Below the pieces are notes generated by a model. The model worked only from the letters and a program-made list of their open reading frames with translations. It made no database searches and was not told the DNA's origin. Shown one piece after another: positions 26,790 to 38,700 of a DNA stretch of 64,000 nt (position 1 is its first letter; each line of letters begins with the position of its first letter). The DNA is from Fasciola hepatica (lineage: Eukaryota > Platyhelminthes > Trematoda > Plagiorchiida > Fasciolidae), in contig CANUEZ040000167.1 in assembly GCA_948099385.1 (NCBI GenBank), positions 2,438,001 to 2,502,000 on the forward strand, written 5' to 3'. Made by a program: the position numbers and the translations under genes.

Positions 26790-28497
26790 AGTTTATTCAA
26801 TCAATAACTTGGCACTTCTATGCTCTGGTTTCGGTCGCACCTTACAGCATCGTCGAGAAAATGGCAAAAAGAACAGAAGCATAAAGTGTAAGATCCAAAA
26901 AACAAGGTAATAATTGGAAAATCAAGAGGACAACGAAAGTGTCCGAATGCAACTACGTCACTAACAGTGACATCTAGCCATATCACTCAATGTCTCCAAC
27001 CATTTGGTAGGTAGGTCACTTGGACCCTAACCTGGAAGTCTTACACGTCCTACTCCTCCAAGTCCACTGGTTAGGGATTTCATGCCATTATGCCTATCAT
27101 TAACTGATCACTTCGACTTACCTTCCAATCACTACCTGCCTCAGAGAACAGCGTATGTCGATGAAGTCTGTCGGTTGGCATGCGTAACACATGTCCAAAC
27201 CACCTTAACCTGCTTAGATTTAGTACTTGATCCAGAGACTGACCTCTCATTCCAAAAACATTACGTCCAACCTCAGCACTGCTGATACGGTGTTCCCACC
27301 ATACTCAGACAATGCTACGGAGACATCGATGCTCGAACACTGACAGTCTTCCTCTATTTTCCTTCCTTAACGGCCATGTATCTGAGCCGTATAGAAGAAC
27401 GGACCTAACCGCCGCATTGTATACTCGACCCATAACAGACAATCGGGTGTCATGATGGAGGTTGCAAAAGCCAAACAAGCCCTCTGTGTGCGCGATGACA
27501 CTTCATCCGATATCTGTTCAGCTGATGAAATTTAACCGCCCATGTAACAAAATTGAACCCATTCAGATAAAGCTTCCGCATCCAAGACACGAATTTATGT
27601 TGAGCCAACCGTGCCTTGCAGCAGCATTCTACACTTTGAAGGTGCAAAACACATCTCAAACATTGCCGCATTGTTGTGTGGGCAATCCAAGGGAGTTTGA
27701 AAGTTATCTGGATCTTCACTCAGAAGAACAATATCGTCCGCATATTCCATGTCAGACAGTTTACTGCCCGAGCAAAGATCAATACCACAAATCTTACACG
27801 AGGGTAGGGCTATCACAAGAATCAGTTCAATTGCAAAACTGGAGAGGAAGGGCGAAAGAGGACAACCCTGACAAACACCACTCTCCGTGGTGAATTTGGG
27901 TGAACGGTCGCCATAAGCACGAACTCAGGTTCAGCTTTTCGTATACAAGCATTAGAAGAGAGGAATGAAATTCTCTGGCACACCCTTCAATGAGAGTCAG
28001 CACCAGAGAACTGCGCGGTCGACTGAATCGAACGGCGTCTTCAGATCAAGAAAAAGATAGATTGTGAACCTGCGGGAGATATTTCCGTGCTCTAAGATTT
28101 GCCGAAGCGTTAATATGTGATCGATACAACTCCTGTCGGGTGTGAACCGGTTTGATTCTCACGCGTAAACACTTCACGCGAGCTGGATAATCAGTGGAAA
28201 ATAAGCTCGGTAAGCAGCTTGGAAGCTATATTTACCAAGCTAATTTCTCTGTGGTTTTCACAAGAGGACCTGTCACCCTTCTTGTAAATCGGCACAATCA
28301 TCGATTCACACCATTCCCTGAGAATCTGCTCATTATCCCGGATTATCATATACAGCATTACACAAAGGGATTGCTCTGATATGTTGGGATCTTGGTCATT
28401 CTCAGTTTCAAGGCTGAATTGTTCAAAGATCACGGATGGCTTATCAGTTCGGGGCCACATTTTAGACCTAGAGTCTAGTCTTATTTTCACTGGTTAT
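26790..28497 (-). mobile_element. RTE LINE family 3, RT to 3' end, decayed (A)
   Basis: On the complement: an RT start with ESMIVPIYKKGDRSSCENHR (28310-28240), a central region with decayed motif A, KLSDMEYADDIVLLSED (motif C, about 27750), MCFAPSKCRMLLQ (27650), and a C-terminal block with EHRCLRSI and LSRLWWSGHVFRM (27330-27180). The 3'UTR runs to about 26790. Frameshifts are numerous. The first part of the RT and the endonuclease are absent. Confidence 0.8.
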
Positions 28498-29429
28498 TTT
28501 ACTGATTGTGTAAAATCACGTTGAACGCAGTAATCGCGCGTTCAGTTGCAGCAAAAATGCCCAGCATAAAATGTGCAAACCCATGCTTCTGACTTCCCTT
28601 TTCTAATTGTAGCTTGTGAAAAATCCACACACTATCCCCAGTACCGAGATTTCTCCTCAAGTCCTTCACGTACCCTCTACACGTTCCGAGTTTGAACTGA
28701 TCCGCTCTCTGTCTTGTGACTTGTTTATCGTGTTTTGGTTTATAAGTTAAAAGCTGTACAGGAACAACAGGAACAACACCCATGGGTGAATAGGCCAGTT
28801 TTGAAAATTGAAGTCGAAAATACAGACCACATGATGTATCCTGAACCATTTCGTTGCTTCTTTACAAAGTGCATGCTACTGATCAAAGTGATTATGCTTT
28901 CTGACAAAATACATGGACAGAGTGTTCAGAACCAAAGCTCAAATCACATGACATACGTCTGTTTATCATATTAGTACAGAACAGTTAGCACCATTCGTTA
29001 CCTTATCAATGATAAATTGATCACAATCTCGCTCTTTCTGCACAGTTCAAAGGTACGTGTAAGGATTGGCAAAGCCTCCACATATCCTAATATTTTGGTA
29101 TTCGTGATGGGATGGATCGCTTTGAACTCCTGAGTTGTGATGATTCAGTGCTTGGTCTTATAAAGATATGAAACAATTGTTGTTCTGACTGACCTTAGCT
29201 CGGTTGATAATGCAGCTGTGGTGAATTTGCTGGCACTTTCTTCTGAAGCCACACTGAAATATGTTCCGCCATTTGATAACGGGATTGCATTTCCATTCTG
29301 CCGATAAAGGTGGCTAAGCCCTCACTTGAATTTGTATATGCAGTTAGATTTGGCGTGGATAGGCAATGATTTTCTTATCGATGGCATAGTTGACCGATTG
29401 GTTATGAATGCATTTACCGGACCAGCTGC
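28498..29429. other. Unidentified sequence, present in both duplicates
   Basis: A minus-strand frame at 28499-28849 is open in A and shorter in B, with no motif I recognise. The minus strand at 29000-29430 may continue the Penelope relic next to it, but only scattered similarity is seen. Confidence 0.35.
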
Positions 29430-30060
29430 ATGGTAGGTGCGGCTGACAGCAAACCACAAATCTTTTCCAACAAACTCACCTCAACATATTGCAAGGGAGC
29501 TTCAGATATACTTTTATCTACTGTGGTGGAGTGATCCTTCTGTGGCTTCAGGTGGTGATATTTTGCCAGGAGTCATGTTGAATATCCATTTGCTATCAGA
29601 GTTCTGATTATCGGATTATTGTCCTCCTTCAATATATCCGGCGTGTAAATCGTCTGTACCCTGAGAAACAGTATTTTCAATATATTTGTCACGTACCCTA
29701 TTGGAAGAGGCTGCTGAAATGGAGATACACCCCCTGATGAAGTGCCTTTTCGATGGAAGGATCTTCTAATTGAGCGATCTCGGCAAACGGTCTCCGTCTA
29801 AAATGTTTACGGTAACATTACCTCATTGTGGATTGTCCGCTTTATATGTGGATGTTTATTCCTTGTTATAACAAGGATATCATCTATATGAAGACTTGGG
29901 AGCATCGCAATGAATGTCTTACTCCTAATCTAGTTTTCTAGGCGAGTAACAAAAATGTCTGCGAGAATAGGGTCCAATGGACTGACCATAGCAACTCAAT
30001 CAGTTTGTAGATTTTATTCGCCAGGGATGAGGACTTTTGTGCTTGACGTACATAATAACA
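29430..30060 (-). pseudogene. Penelope-like RT relic, second family (A)
   Basis: The complement reads VAMVSPLDPILADIFVTRLE at 29995-29934, matching GVAMGSPLGPTLADVFL of the larger Penelope ORF. It is followed by HIDDILVITRN near 29890, the catalytic YxDD block with Tyr changed to His. Further on come TPDILKEDNNPIIRTLIANG and Y near 29690-29620, matching the KxxxEEExxxRTLLADGYP block. Frameshifts and stops separate these, so the relic is old. I found it only by translating the complement across frame breaks. Confidence 0.75.
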
Positions 30061-30599
30061 ACAGACGTGCCAATTCCGCATTCAATAGTCCGATATGAAT
30101 AATGTGTTGGTGTGCTAATGTCGTGACTAGCTGTAGTCTCTTCTTAACCCTTGCTGTTGTTCATAATGTATTTTTACCTTATCGTTATCAGCCTTTTCGA
30201 ATGATCATTATACTCTGCGCAACAATAAGTTACAAAGATCTGACTCCATTCAGTACTGCAGAGTGAAGGTAAGCAGTGATCTTCTCATTTGGCCAACTGA
30301 ATATGTGAGATGCGTTGCCTGGTCTTTTGTGTCCGATAGCTCGGGCATCCGGGTACAGCAAAACTGTATGTTACCAGGCTTATCTCCTGGTCGCGGATGG
30401 GGTGGCAGTCAACCCAGTGGTTACCCACGAATAAGGCATACTCACTATGGAGGCTGTCGTGGACAATCAGTAATAGTGCCCGAGGATGTGGTGGGATTTT
30501 TGCTTGACTAGCATTTTCAACTCTAATAGGCCACAAATCTGCTGAAGGTATTGTGATGTGATAAGAGTGACCCACCACTAAATAAGGCCAAAGTTACTT
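30061..30599. other. Unidentified sequence between Penelope and RTE relics (A)
   Basis: Overlapping short frames on both strands are conserved between the duplicates simply because the DNA is. No motif, RNA gene or repeat structure is recognised. Confidence 0.4.
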
Positions 30600-31700
30600 G
30601 TCATGTTCCACTTATCTGAAAAGGTTTGCCCCAAGAAGCGACCGAGCCATAAAATTGGCCACGAACTTATATAAACGAAAGCTGTTGCCGTGCACGAAAC
30701 GCTAGATCGTGAAAAAGCTAGAGGAGCATCCTCGAATAAAAAGGCCTACTCTGGACTGGGTGATGGAGTAGTACGACAGCACACAACACAAAGAACCACC
30801 GAGTATGTCACTAATACAATGACTGACCGTCCTCTTAAGCGCACACTTTATTTCTTTCCTACACCGTAAACGGGAACTACATCTTCAATTCCTTTCCAAA
30901 TTCTTTCCTTATATGACATTCCACGGGAACTTCGGTCAGTCGATTATAGTGCCACGGGTGGGAATCCTGACTGTGTTCTCTCCCTTCCTTCTTCAACTAG
31001 CTTCCGAATCTCACCGAACCCACCACCACCGACCAATCCCTTGTATCATCTTCGATTCCCATTCAAAAACTAGTCACGTTCAACTCGGGAACCCTGAAAT
31101 ATATAGCAAAGCAGGATCGTACCCATTACTCCCTTGTCATCGATGTTGCATTCAAGAGACTCGCACTCAAGATTTCAGTTCCATCACTCGATAGATGCGT
31201 CCATGAAATTCGTCTTCGAAGTTTTACTACATCTTTCTGGAAACCCTAAGTCAGCTGCTTTTGGTCTTGATGGCGTTGGTATTACTGTCAGTGAATGGGC
31301 TGAAGTGGATCAGCTAGACTGGATCCCAGCTGACAGTCGATTGTGCGCATTGAGATTCAGGGGTTCGTGTAGAGTGAGCAGTCGTCGCTCTGATAGATGC
31401 AATCTGTTTGTAGTTATGGCGTATGCACCCACCGATTGTAGTCCAGATGCAATCAAAGATACCTTCTACCAAAAACTACACTTTCCCCTAAGCAGGCTGT
31501 CATTTTGGTTTTGGAGACATGAATGCCAGATGTCGTGTTTCCTGATGGATCACAATTTCCAAGAACATAATCACTTGAATTCAACGGTGAGCGTCGAAAG
31601 CAGTAAGAGTAAAACAGAACTCATCCTCGACACGCGGTTGTGGATCCCGGACCGTAATTGCACGACGTTTGAGCAACAAACCGGGGCATAATCAGGTGCA
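30600..31700 (+). mobile_element. RTE LINE family 2, 5' fragment (A)
   Basis: The leader at 30730-31130 is collinear with the 5'UTR of the minus-strand element at 16.2-15.4 kb. It leads into endonuclease sequence: SAAFGLDGVGITVSEWAEVD, LDWIPADSRLCALRFRGS, VVMAYAPTDCSPDAIKDTFYQ (31240-31480). The catalytic Glu block is decayed and the element stops near 31700. Confidence 0.8.
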
Positions 31701-32139
31701 AGAGAATCGAAGCTAGATTTCCGACTGGCTTAAGAAAGACGGCCATCAACATACGACCGTCGTATGCCAGCGGCTCAGTCGGACACAAACAACAATAGTC
31801 GTCCAAGCAAAGAGCTACACTGACTGTTTAGTGCTAATCGGTCGGGAGATAACTGGTCTTGTACGTTGATGCGAAAGTAAAAACCAACTAATCAGGATAA
31901 CGGCATTAGAGTGAAAAGTTTGAATTAGCAAAATATGAAAATACTGGTAAAATGAACTTCTTTTAGGAAAAATATTGGAAGTCTTTCGGAACATGGAAAG
32001 GAAGGTCCAAGTCAATGGATAAATTTGTAGATGTCGTTATAACGACCCATTTATTGTTCTGTAATCGTAATCTCCTCGATTATCAAAATATATTGGGAGA
32101 TACAGCCATCCTCAGCTAGGTATTATATAAACCCACGAT
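31701..32139. other. AT-rich spacer between LINE fragments (A)
   Basis: No gene or motif is seen. Confidence 0.5.
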
Positions 32140-34784
32140 AAGTAAGAATGGACAACTCTTTTTTTTCAGCCTCTCACGCAGGAAATAGTCCTTGCTCATG
32201 GCACGCCATATCGATAACTCCCGAAAACGACTACTCCCAACAGACTATCATTAGTCTAGCTTTACTCAATCTTCAATCTACTTGGCATGATATCATGCAT
32301 TCATTCAGCTTCCCAGATGAAACAGTATGTCGTTCTCTGTTTGTCTGTGCCAAATCCGTAAAGGCAGATGTTCTAAGACCAAGCCCATATTAGCTAGTCA
32401 CCCATCCCAAAGTACTTTTCCTCTATTCAATGTTCACCCAACCTTATTCTGGTTATACACACTCATGCTCTGCAGGGCATTAAAGTCTCCAATAGCTGGC
32501 GTGGAAGTGTTTTGTATGTGTCGTCCATCAATGTTTTCTCCAAATCTTAATCTACTCTTTCCTGGTCTATTTAAGAAAGCTTTTATCTCACTCCACGCTG
32601 CCGGTCTATCATCAGTTGTGTTTCTTTGATTTCTATATGATCTCTGACGTATGCTATTTACACTTTATTACGGAAAATTCACCATGAAGATTCATGCGGA
32701 ACCCATGAATCACCTGTACCATGACTTATCCACAAGCCGTTCACACCTTCTACAAGTTCCGCACATAGACTTATCTTTTCTCACATTAACATCTATCACA
32801 TCTCTATAGTGCCTTATTTAGCTCTTGTTCTAGTTGACAAAATTGAAGTTCCGAAGGAGCTTCGCGTGAACTTTGGTGGGAGGGGGCAATTATTTTCTGC
32901 CTTATTTTTTCTTTTTCCTACTATTTTCGATAGGGACAATAATCAATTTTCCTTCCTTTTGGCCTACTGGAATCTATCTCGATCGATAATTGTTGTCTCT
33001 CAGAGACTAGACTGCAAGACGCAAACTCCACAGTCTGACGAACGTTCCCAATCAATCCTAACACCAAGTTTCATCTTATCCTGTCTGGAGACCTGGACAC
33101 TGCAGAAGCCAGCCAGGCCGCTGTTGGTTTTGTGCTGAGCCGTAGAGCTGAAGCGGAGATGTCAGATTGGATTCCTATCAATAGCCGACTTTGTGCAGTC
33201 CTACTGCGAGGTTCTTGCTGAGCAGCTAGACATCGAGATCACACCCGCGACTTATCTGACATTCCCTCATATGCCCCAACAGACTGCAGTCCAGAGGCTA
33301 ACAAAGATGAATCCTACCAATCCTACCAGCTTCACATGCTCCTACTTGCAGCCCACCGGACAGATATCGTGTTCCTCACCGGAGTTCTTAACGCGCGCGT
33401 CGGTCGCCTGGCAGCGAGAGAAACTCATTTAGAAGGGCAGTTTGGCCTCAACACTAGTTGTTCGGAAAACGGGGAAAGATTGCCGACAATATGTGCTCAT
33501 CACCAGCTCCTTCTAGCAAACACACTTTTGCAACCCCAAATGATTCACCTCCACATGGGGTCCTCCTTCCCCAACACAAGAATGGTCTCAAATCAATCTC
33601 GCAGTGTCCATCTACGGCTGCTTCGCTGTTTGATTGTCACTCTTACTTCCCAACCTGCCTCTATCCTGATCACGCATCAGTCTGCGCTACGACCTGCTTG
33701 CTGTTTGAGGGTTCGAAGAACGCGAATCATGCTCTCCTGAGTATAGACAAGCTGAACGGCCCTCTACTGCTAGAATCTTTCCAGAATACACTGGCCCAGG
33801 CACTGAAATCGACCACCCTGCCTGATGTCCACGAGCACTGGGATCGACTGAAAGAAGCCTTATTGAATGCCGGCCTCACCAGTTGTATTACGGTCAGGCA
33901 TACCTAGACAAGTTGAATTTCTTCCAACTTCTTATTACTGTTTGAGAGCCGTCAACATATCTGTGCTGACGGAAGACACAAAGAAACACTCCGTGAACTC
34001 CGTCCTCATTTGCTTGCTGATCGTGAGACGTGGTGGTCAGAGCGTTCCCTCGAGATGGAATCAGCTTCTGCTTGTGGCAACTCCAAGAAGCTCTTACAAC
34101 TCATTCGAGCCACCAGACCGTGAACAACAGTTCGTGAAACCGATGGGACACCAATCACGAACCTGTCGAGCAGACTAGACCGATGGGCAGAACTCTTTCG
34201 CTCCCAATTTACCTCGCCACCAGCTGATTCTACTTCACTTGAAACTCCAACACTTTGGGCGTGGTCTATTCCAGACATTGCCCCGACAGAAGCGGAAATT
34301 CGAAATGAACTACAAATCCACAAGCGCCACAGAACACGTGGATCAGATCGTATTCCTCCTGCGTTTTCCAAAGATGGGGAGATGGTTCTGGTGCGAAGAG
34401 TGACAACCCTGTTCTAGAAGGTTTGGAAGGAAGAAAAACGTTCCTACGTCCTTGGGTGAATCGACGATTGTGCCCATCTTTATAAAGGGTAGCCGTACCT
34501 AGTGTTCTAATTATCGGAGGAATCAGCCTGATCTCTGTCACTTCAAAACTCCCAGTGTCCATTATCCTCCGCTCTTTATAAGCAAACCTAGAGAAGAGTA
34601 AGTGTCTATGGGCAATTATTCAAGTCCTTTGTCGTCTCAAGTGGCGTTCGAGAAGGATGCCATATTTTCTCGTTCCTCTTCAACTTCATAATGGACAATC
34701 TGCTCTAAAGAGCCTCTACCGGTTTTGCAAACAGTGGTGTGGAACTTCTACCGGGCACCAGGTTTGTTGATTTGGATTATGTGG

Positions 34785-34829
34785 ACGACGTCGCCTTGTT
34801 GGGAGACGACCCTCAATTCGTCCAAGATG
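34785..34829 (+). repeat. Likely donor of the 45-bp insert at 35143-35187
   Basis: This segment of the RT (from ACGACGTCGCC) recurs at 35143-35187 with about three mismatches. The second copy sits exactly at the junction of the copy-A deletion. Confidence 0.8.
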
Positions 34830-35142
34830 CCTCAAACCACTTGGCTATCGAAGTCAGCCGGTATGGCATGCACTTTGCTTCGTCCAAATGCAAAATGCTT
34901 CTCCAAGACTGACAAGAAGATTCTCCTGCACTCACTCTTAGTTGGGAACATTTGGAAACTGTTATCAGTTTTGTGTACCTGGGAATTTGTATTCCCACTG
35001 GGGGAGGTTTTGGAGATGAGATCTTGCTGAGCATCTCCAAGGCCCATTCGGCTTTTGTCAATCTAAGGCACCTGTGGCGTCGTCACGACATCAGGCTTTC
35101 CCTAAAGTGTAGAGTCTATAAAGCCGCAGTTCGCTCGGTGCT

Positions 35143-35187
35143 ACGACGTCGCCTTGTCGGGAGACGACCCTCAAGTCGTCCACGATG
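35143..35187 (+). repeat. Filler insert at a deletion junction in copy A
   Basis: In copy B the LINE continues through its C-terminal block from about 57759 to 58262. In copy A that stretch is replaced by these 45 bases, after which A and B are collinear again at GGGGAGCACAGA. Confidence 0.8.
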
Positions 35188-36283
35188 GGGAGCACAGACG
35201 TTCTACTCATGGATCACATGAACTAGAGCATATTGCGCGTTATTTATGTACATATATTAAACATGATTCATGTTAGGATACTGCTCAGGCTGGGAATTAA
35301 AGAACTTAACCAGCTGTTAGTCAACAAAGCGGAGTGCCAAGCCAGTAAAACAACTTACATATTTTCATCTGTGCGTCATGTCGATGAATCGAATACTAAT
35401 GTTGTTCACAGACCTGTGGCACAACTCCATCGACTAGATAATGAGAATGTTCTCGCTAGCCCGAATGCGTCTAATGAAATACGTCATCGTTTCCATTATT
35501 AGTAGGTTGAGGACAGTTTGGTTCTCTGGCTCAGATCGCATGACCCCACTGATCGACCGAATCGACGTCCGTTGTAGAGCCGGCCAAGTCATGCAACTAT
35601 GGTCTGAGCCACTTTTGCACGGAAACGGCGTGGGAAGACAAGTGATTCTAAAGTCCAGTCGTAGACCATAGGGGCTTGTGAGCAGCTGGCTAATGTATTG
35701 CACATTATCGATGCGACAACGAATCATTACGTCCTGTTCTCAAAGTAAACTGGTAGTTTTCCCCATATGTGTGATAATTTTGCATATAAGTGTGATAGTT
35801 TCTCACATCAGTCCTAAAATGGTATAGTTATATGTCACATCACGATTCATGGGTGCTTGGGAATTCTACTGTCGTGGTGTAAAAGATGCGGTAATTGTAT
35901 AAAGTGAACCCAGCTGGCCTGTTAGCTGTGAGATCAACTGCTAAAAGTATATTTGCAATAGCTATCACCACAGGTATCGATGACAGTCACAAACAACAGA
36001 GCCTGCAGAGCAAAGCACAGTATTCGCGGAATTCCCAAATATTCATTCCTAGTGTTTGTCAAATATTTCCAACGACTTTCCGTGAACTACTTGAGGGGCC
36101 TACGACGATCACACATATCATGTGCAACTTTTGACGCTTGTTACAGCATAATGGCTTACGAACTTTCTTTTGTGCAGGATCAATTGGTCTTTTCTATCTG
36201 TGTTTACGCACGCAACCCGCAGGCCGTGCTCACTTTTGAGAACTTTCAGTGGTTCAGCCCGTCAGGACTGGGACAGTGCGTTC

Positions 36284-36288
<5 letters not shown>

Positions 36289-36316
<28 letters not shown>
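36289..36316. repeat. (GA)14 microsatellite, copy A only
   Basis: It lies inside the block that copy B lacks. Confidence 0.9.
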
Positions 36317-36319
<3 letters not shown>

Positions 36320-36961
36320 CTATTCGGGAGTGCGCTCTGAGGAGAGCAGTGTATTCAAGTCAGATAGATAAGTGATCTTGATAATGATGCGAATTAAAGA
36401 ATTTGACTGATATTTAACCTAGATCAAGAGCCCATTGTTAGGTACTAACTTTAAACGAAGACTGTATGAGTGACTAATTTATTCGAATTGTATGGGGAGC
36501 TAATGAAGATAAAGTGTGATAAAACCAATGGTCTGGCCAAATAGCTACTAACTTGGCTAACTGAGTTTGCTCTCGCTTCATCCGCAAAGTTAACATAATT
36601 ACGCAATCAACTTCTATTCTATAATAATATCAGGGATTATGTGAGCATGACATCCATTACGCTGGTGGAAAAGAAGGGAGTATTCGAATTATAATGTATA
36701 TGGTGCAAGTCAACTGCAAGACGATACTTAAAAGACTCTAAAATTGATCATTTTAACTGCGGTACAAAGTGGGAAGCCGCTCGATTGAATCAGTACTGAA
36801 GTAGTTGGTGAGTGTAGAACTCACATGAGAGCAAAAAGCAGATGAAGCAATTGGGAATAACGGAACAACATAACGGAAATCATTTTGTAGCTCGAGCTTT
36901 CTATAGCACTTTAATACTGTGCATACTGTAGACGAAAACAGCAGTGGACGTTTTTGGTGAT

Positions 36962-37294
36962 TCAGCAGCCGTCACACGTGAAATTGCCAAATACAGCATC
37001 GTAGCTACGCATGCTGAGGAGCTTCAACCAATCAGAATCGCTGAGGACAGGTGCAGCACAAGCTCGCCGTGATTGATCAACTTGCAGCGTGCCAATTATT
37101 TCCTTTGATCTAACATTTATAGAAACCTGTTTTGCAATACAGTTGACGTGCGGTTTCGCAGCCTTGTCTTTCTTCCTACTTTGGTTCACGTAGTTCCGGG
37201 TTGGAGTGGTTTCAATAGTCCTATCAGTCCGGGTATTGCAAATATTACTGGTTCCCATATGAAAAGGGTTATGATCATAAGATTGCGAGTACAC
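36962..37294 (-). other. Open frame of unknown origin, kept in both duplicates
   Basis: A 110-codon minus-strand frame, polar in its first half and ending in FGNFTCDGC. Copy B (59785-60153) has the same frame. The few A/B differences I compared are mostly amino-acid changing, which does not argue for selection. No homologue recognised. Confidence 0.25.
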
Positions 37295-37506
37295 ATATTG
37301 TCATATGACACGAGACGTTTGAGAAATTGTCACTGCTTCATCAAAGCCTTGTTGATTATACTGATATTCTTATTTTCTTTGTTCGTCGATCGTTGTCCTC
37401 CGATATAGTTGGGTCAGTGTTTAGAGGTTTTCAGGGACTTTAGTTTGGGCTGTGTTTCGAAACCCGATAACGCATTAGGCCCTCTGTTCAGCTCATTTCG
37501 ATTACT

Positions 37507-37507
<1 letters not shown>

Positions 37508-37567
<60 letters not shown>
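37508..37567. repeat. (CA)30 microsatellite (A)
   Basis: Sixty bases of uninterrupted CA followed by a GAAC repeat (three units; two in copy B). Confidence 0.95.
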
Positions 37568-37571
<4 letters not shown>

Positions 37572-38090
37572 AACGAACGAACAGACAAAGAAACACACAC
37601 ACACAGGTTTGAACGGCATGGGTTGAGACATTATTCAAGCGGTATTGTCGTACACTGGAAGACTTTTGGCCGAGGATACGGCTGCTCCAGTTCTCAAACA
37701 TCATTCGAATAAATAAGCGAATTTCGAACAGATACCCAATCGTGACATACCATCCGTTGTAGATTTGGAGTATTGGGTTGGACAGAAAGACAACTACTTG
37801 GTCAAACTGATAACAAAATACGCCGTTTTCTGTGAGTTTTGGGTGGACATTCCAAACTGTTTACTATGTCCATCTCAGCAACTATGATAGACGAGTTGAT
37901 CAATGGGGTCGACCACATTCAACTCAGTCTTGTTCAATTCGGACAACCATGCGTCAGATGCCGTGACTTTTGTTGTTATCTCCCTGCGACAGCCTTTATG
38001 AGAAACGATGAGAAAGGATAGGAATAATAAGGGGGTAGTGAAAGAACTACAAATGTTGGTATCAAGTCGATGAAGAATGTTTGTAAATGC

Positions 38091-38700
38091 AAGAGCACCA
38101 CTGATCGCGGCATCTAGCCATATCCCCCAACGTATCTAACAATTGAGTGGGAGGATCTCTTGGACCCTTACCTGGAAGTCTGACACGCCCTACATGGCCA
38201 AGTCCACTAGTTAGGCTTTTCATACCTCTGTTCCATACCGTGGACTGTAAACCCTCACTCATCTTCCAACTGTTACCAGCCTCAGCAAATATAGCTTACC
38301 CAAGAATCCTGTCAGGTGACATACGCAACACGTACCATCATAACCTGATGATTTTTGCTGCTTCATATAATGACTTGGTTCGTGAACACAAGACTTTCCA
38401 CAGAACCGCAGCATTGCTTGTACGGTGTTCCTACCAGATCCGAACAATGCTACGGAGACAGCGGTGTTCAAATACCGACAATCATCTTATATTACCCAAT
38501 CACAGTGGCTACGCTTCTGAACTATACAGAAGCACGGACTTGACTCCTGTAGATTACACTAGACTCTTGGTGGATATATGGATGCCATGTTGACACCACA
38601 AACGACTCAGATTGGAAAGTGCCAAACGAGCCTTCTGTATCCGCAGAGACACTTCACTTCATCCGATGTCCGAATTCTGGAGGCAATGCTGCTGCCAATA
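38091..38700 (-). mobile_element. RTE LINE family 3, 3' fragment (A)
   Basis: On the complement: RGMKSLTSGLGHVGRVRLPG, then DTLGDMARCRDQW, the end of the RTE C-terminal domain. The nucleotide sequence parallels 27.0-27.5 kb (TCTAGCCATATC and GGACCCTTACC). Frameshifts break the rest. Confidence 0.8.

Larger units (their letters stand above)
32140..35222 (+). mobile_element. RTE LINE, family-2 relative (subfamily 2c), with internal deletions (A)
   Basis: The endonuclease starts near 33000 in a broken frame (FILSCLETW region) and continues with SDWIPINSRLCAVLLRGSC, YAPTDCSPEANKDE and RTDIVFLTGVLNARVGRLA (33336-33410). A linker holds ALEMEAASASG-like sequence near 34050. The RT is damaged: motif A (present in copy B) is deleted, motif C reads VDLDYVDDVALLGDD (about 34770-34806) and an in-frame TGA follows KMLLQD at 34910. 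The C-terminal block is deleted from 35143. The stretch 32140-32990 is probably its leader. Confidence 0.8.
35223..38090. other. Unidentified sequence with microsatellites (A)
   Basis: The stretch holds a (GA)n tract, a (CA)30 tract, the block that differs from B (35917-36503) and a minus-strand frame listed separately. No conserved domain is recognised. Confidence 0.4.

Noticed and set aside
37409..37704. Frames of His-Thr or Val-Cys repeats (also at 43791-44226 and 60140-60550)
   Set aside because: They are translations of CA microsatellites.
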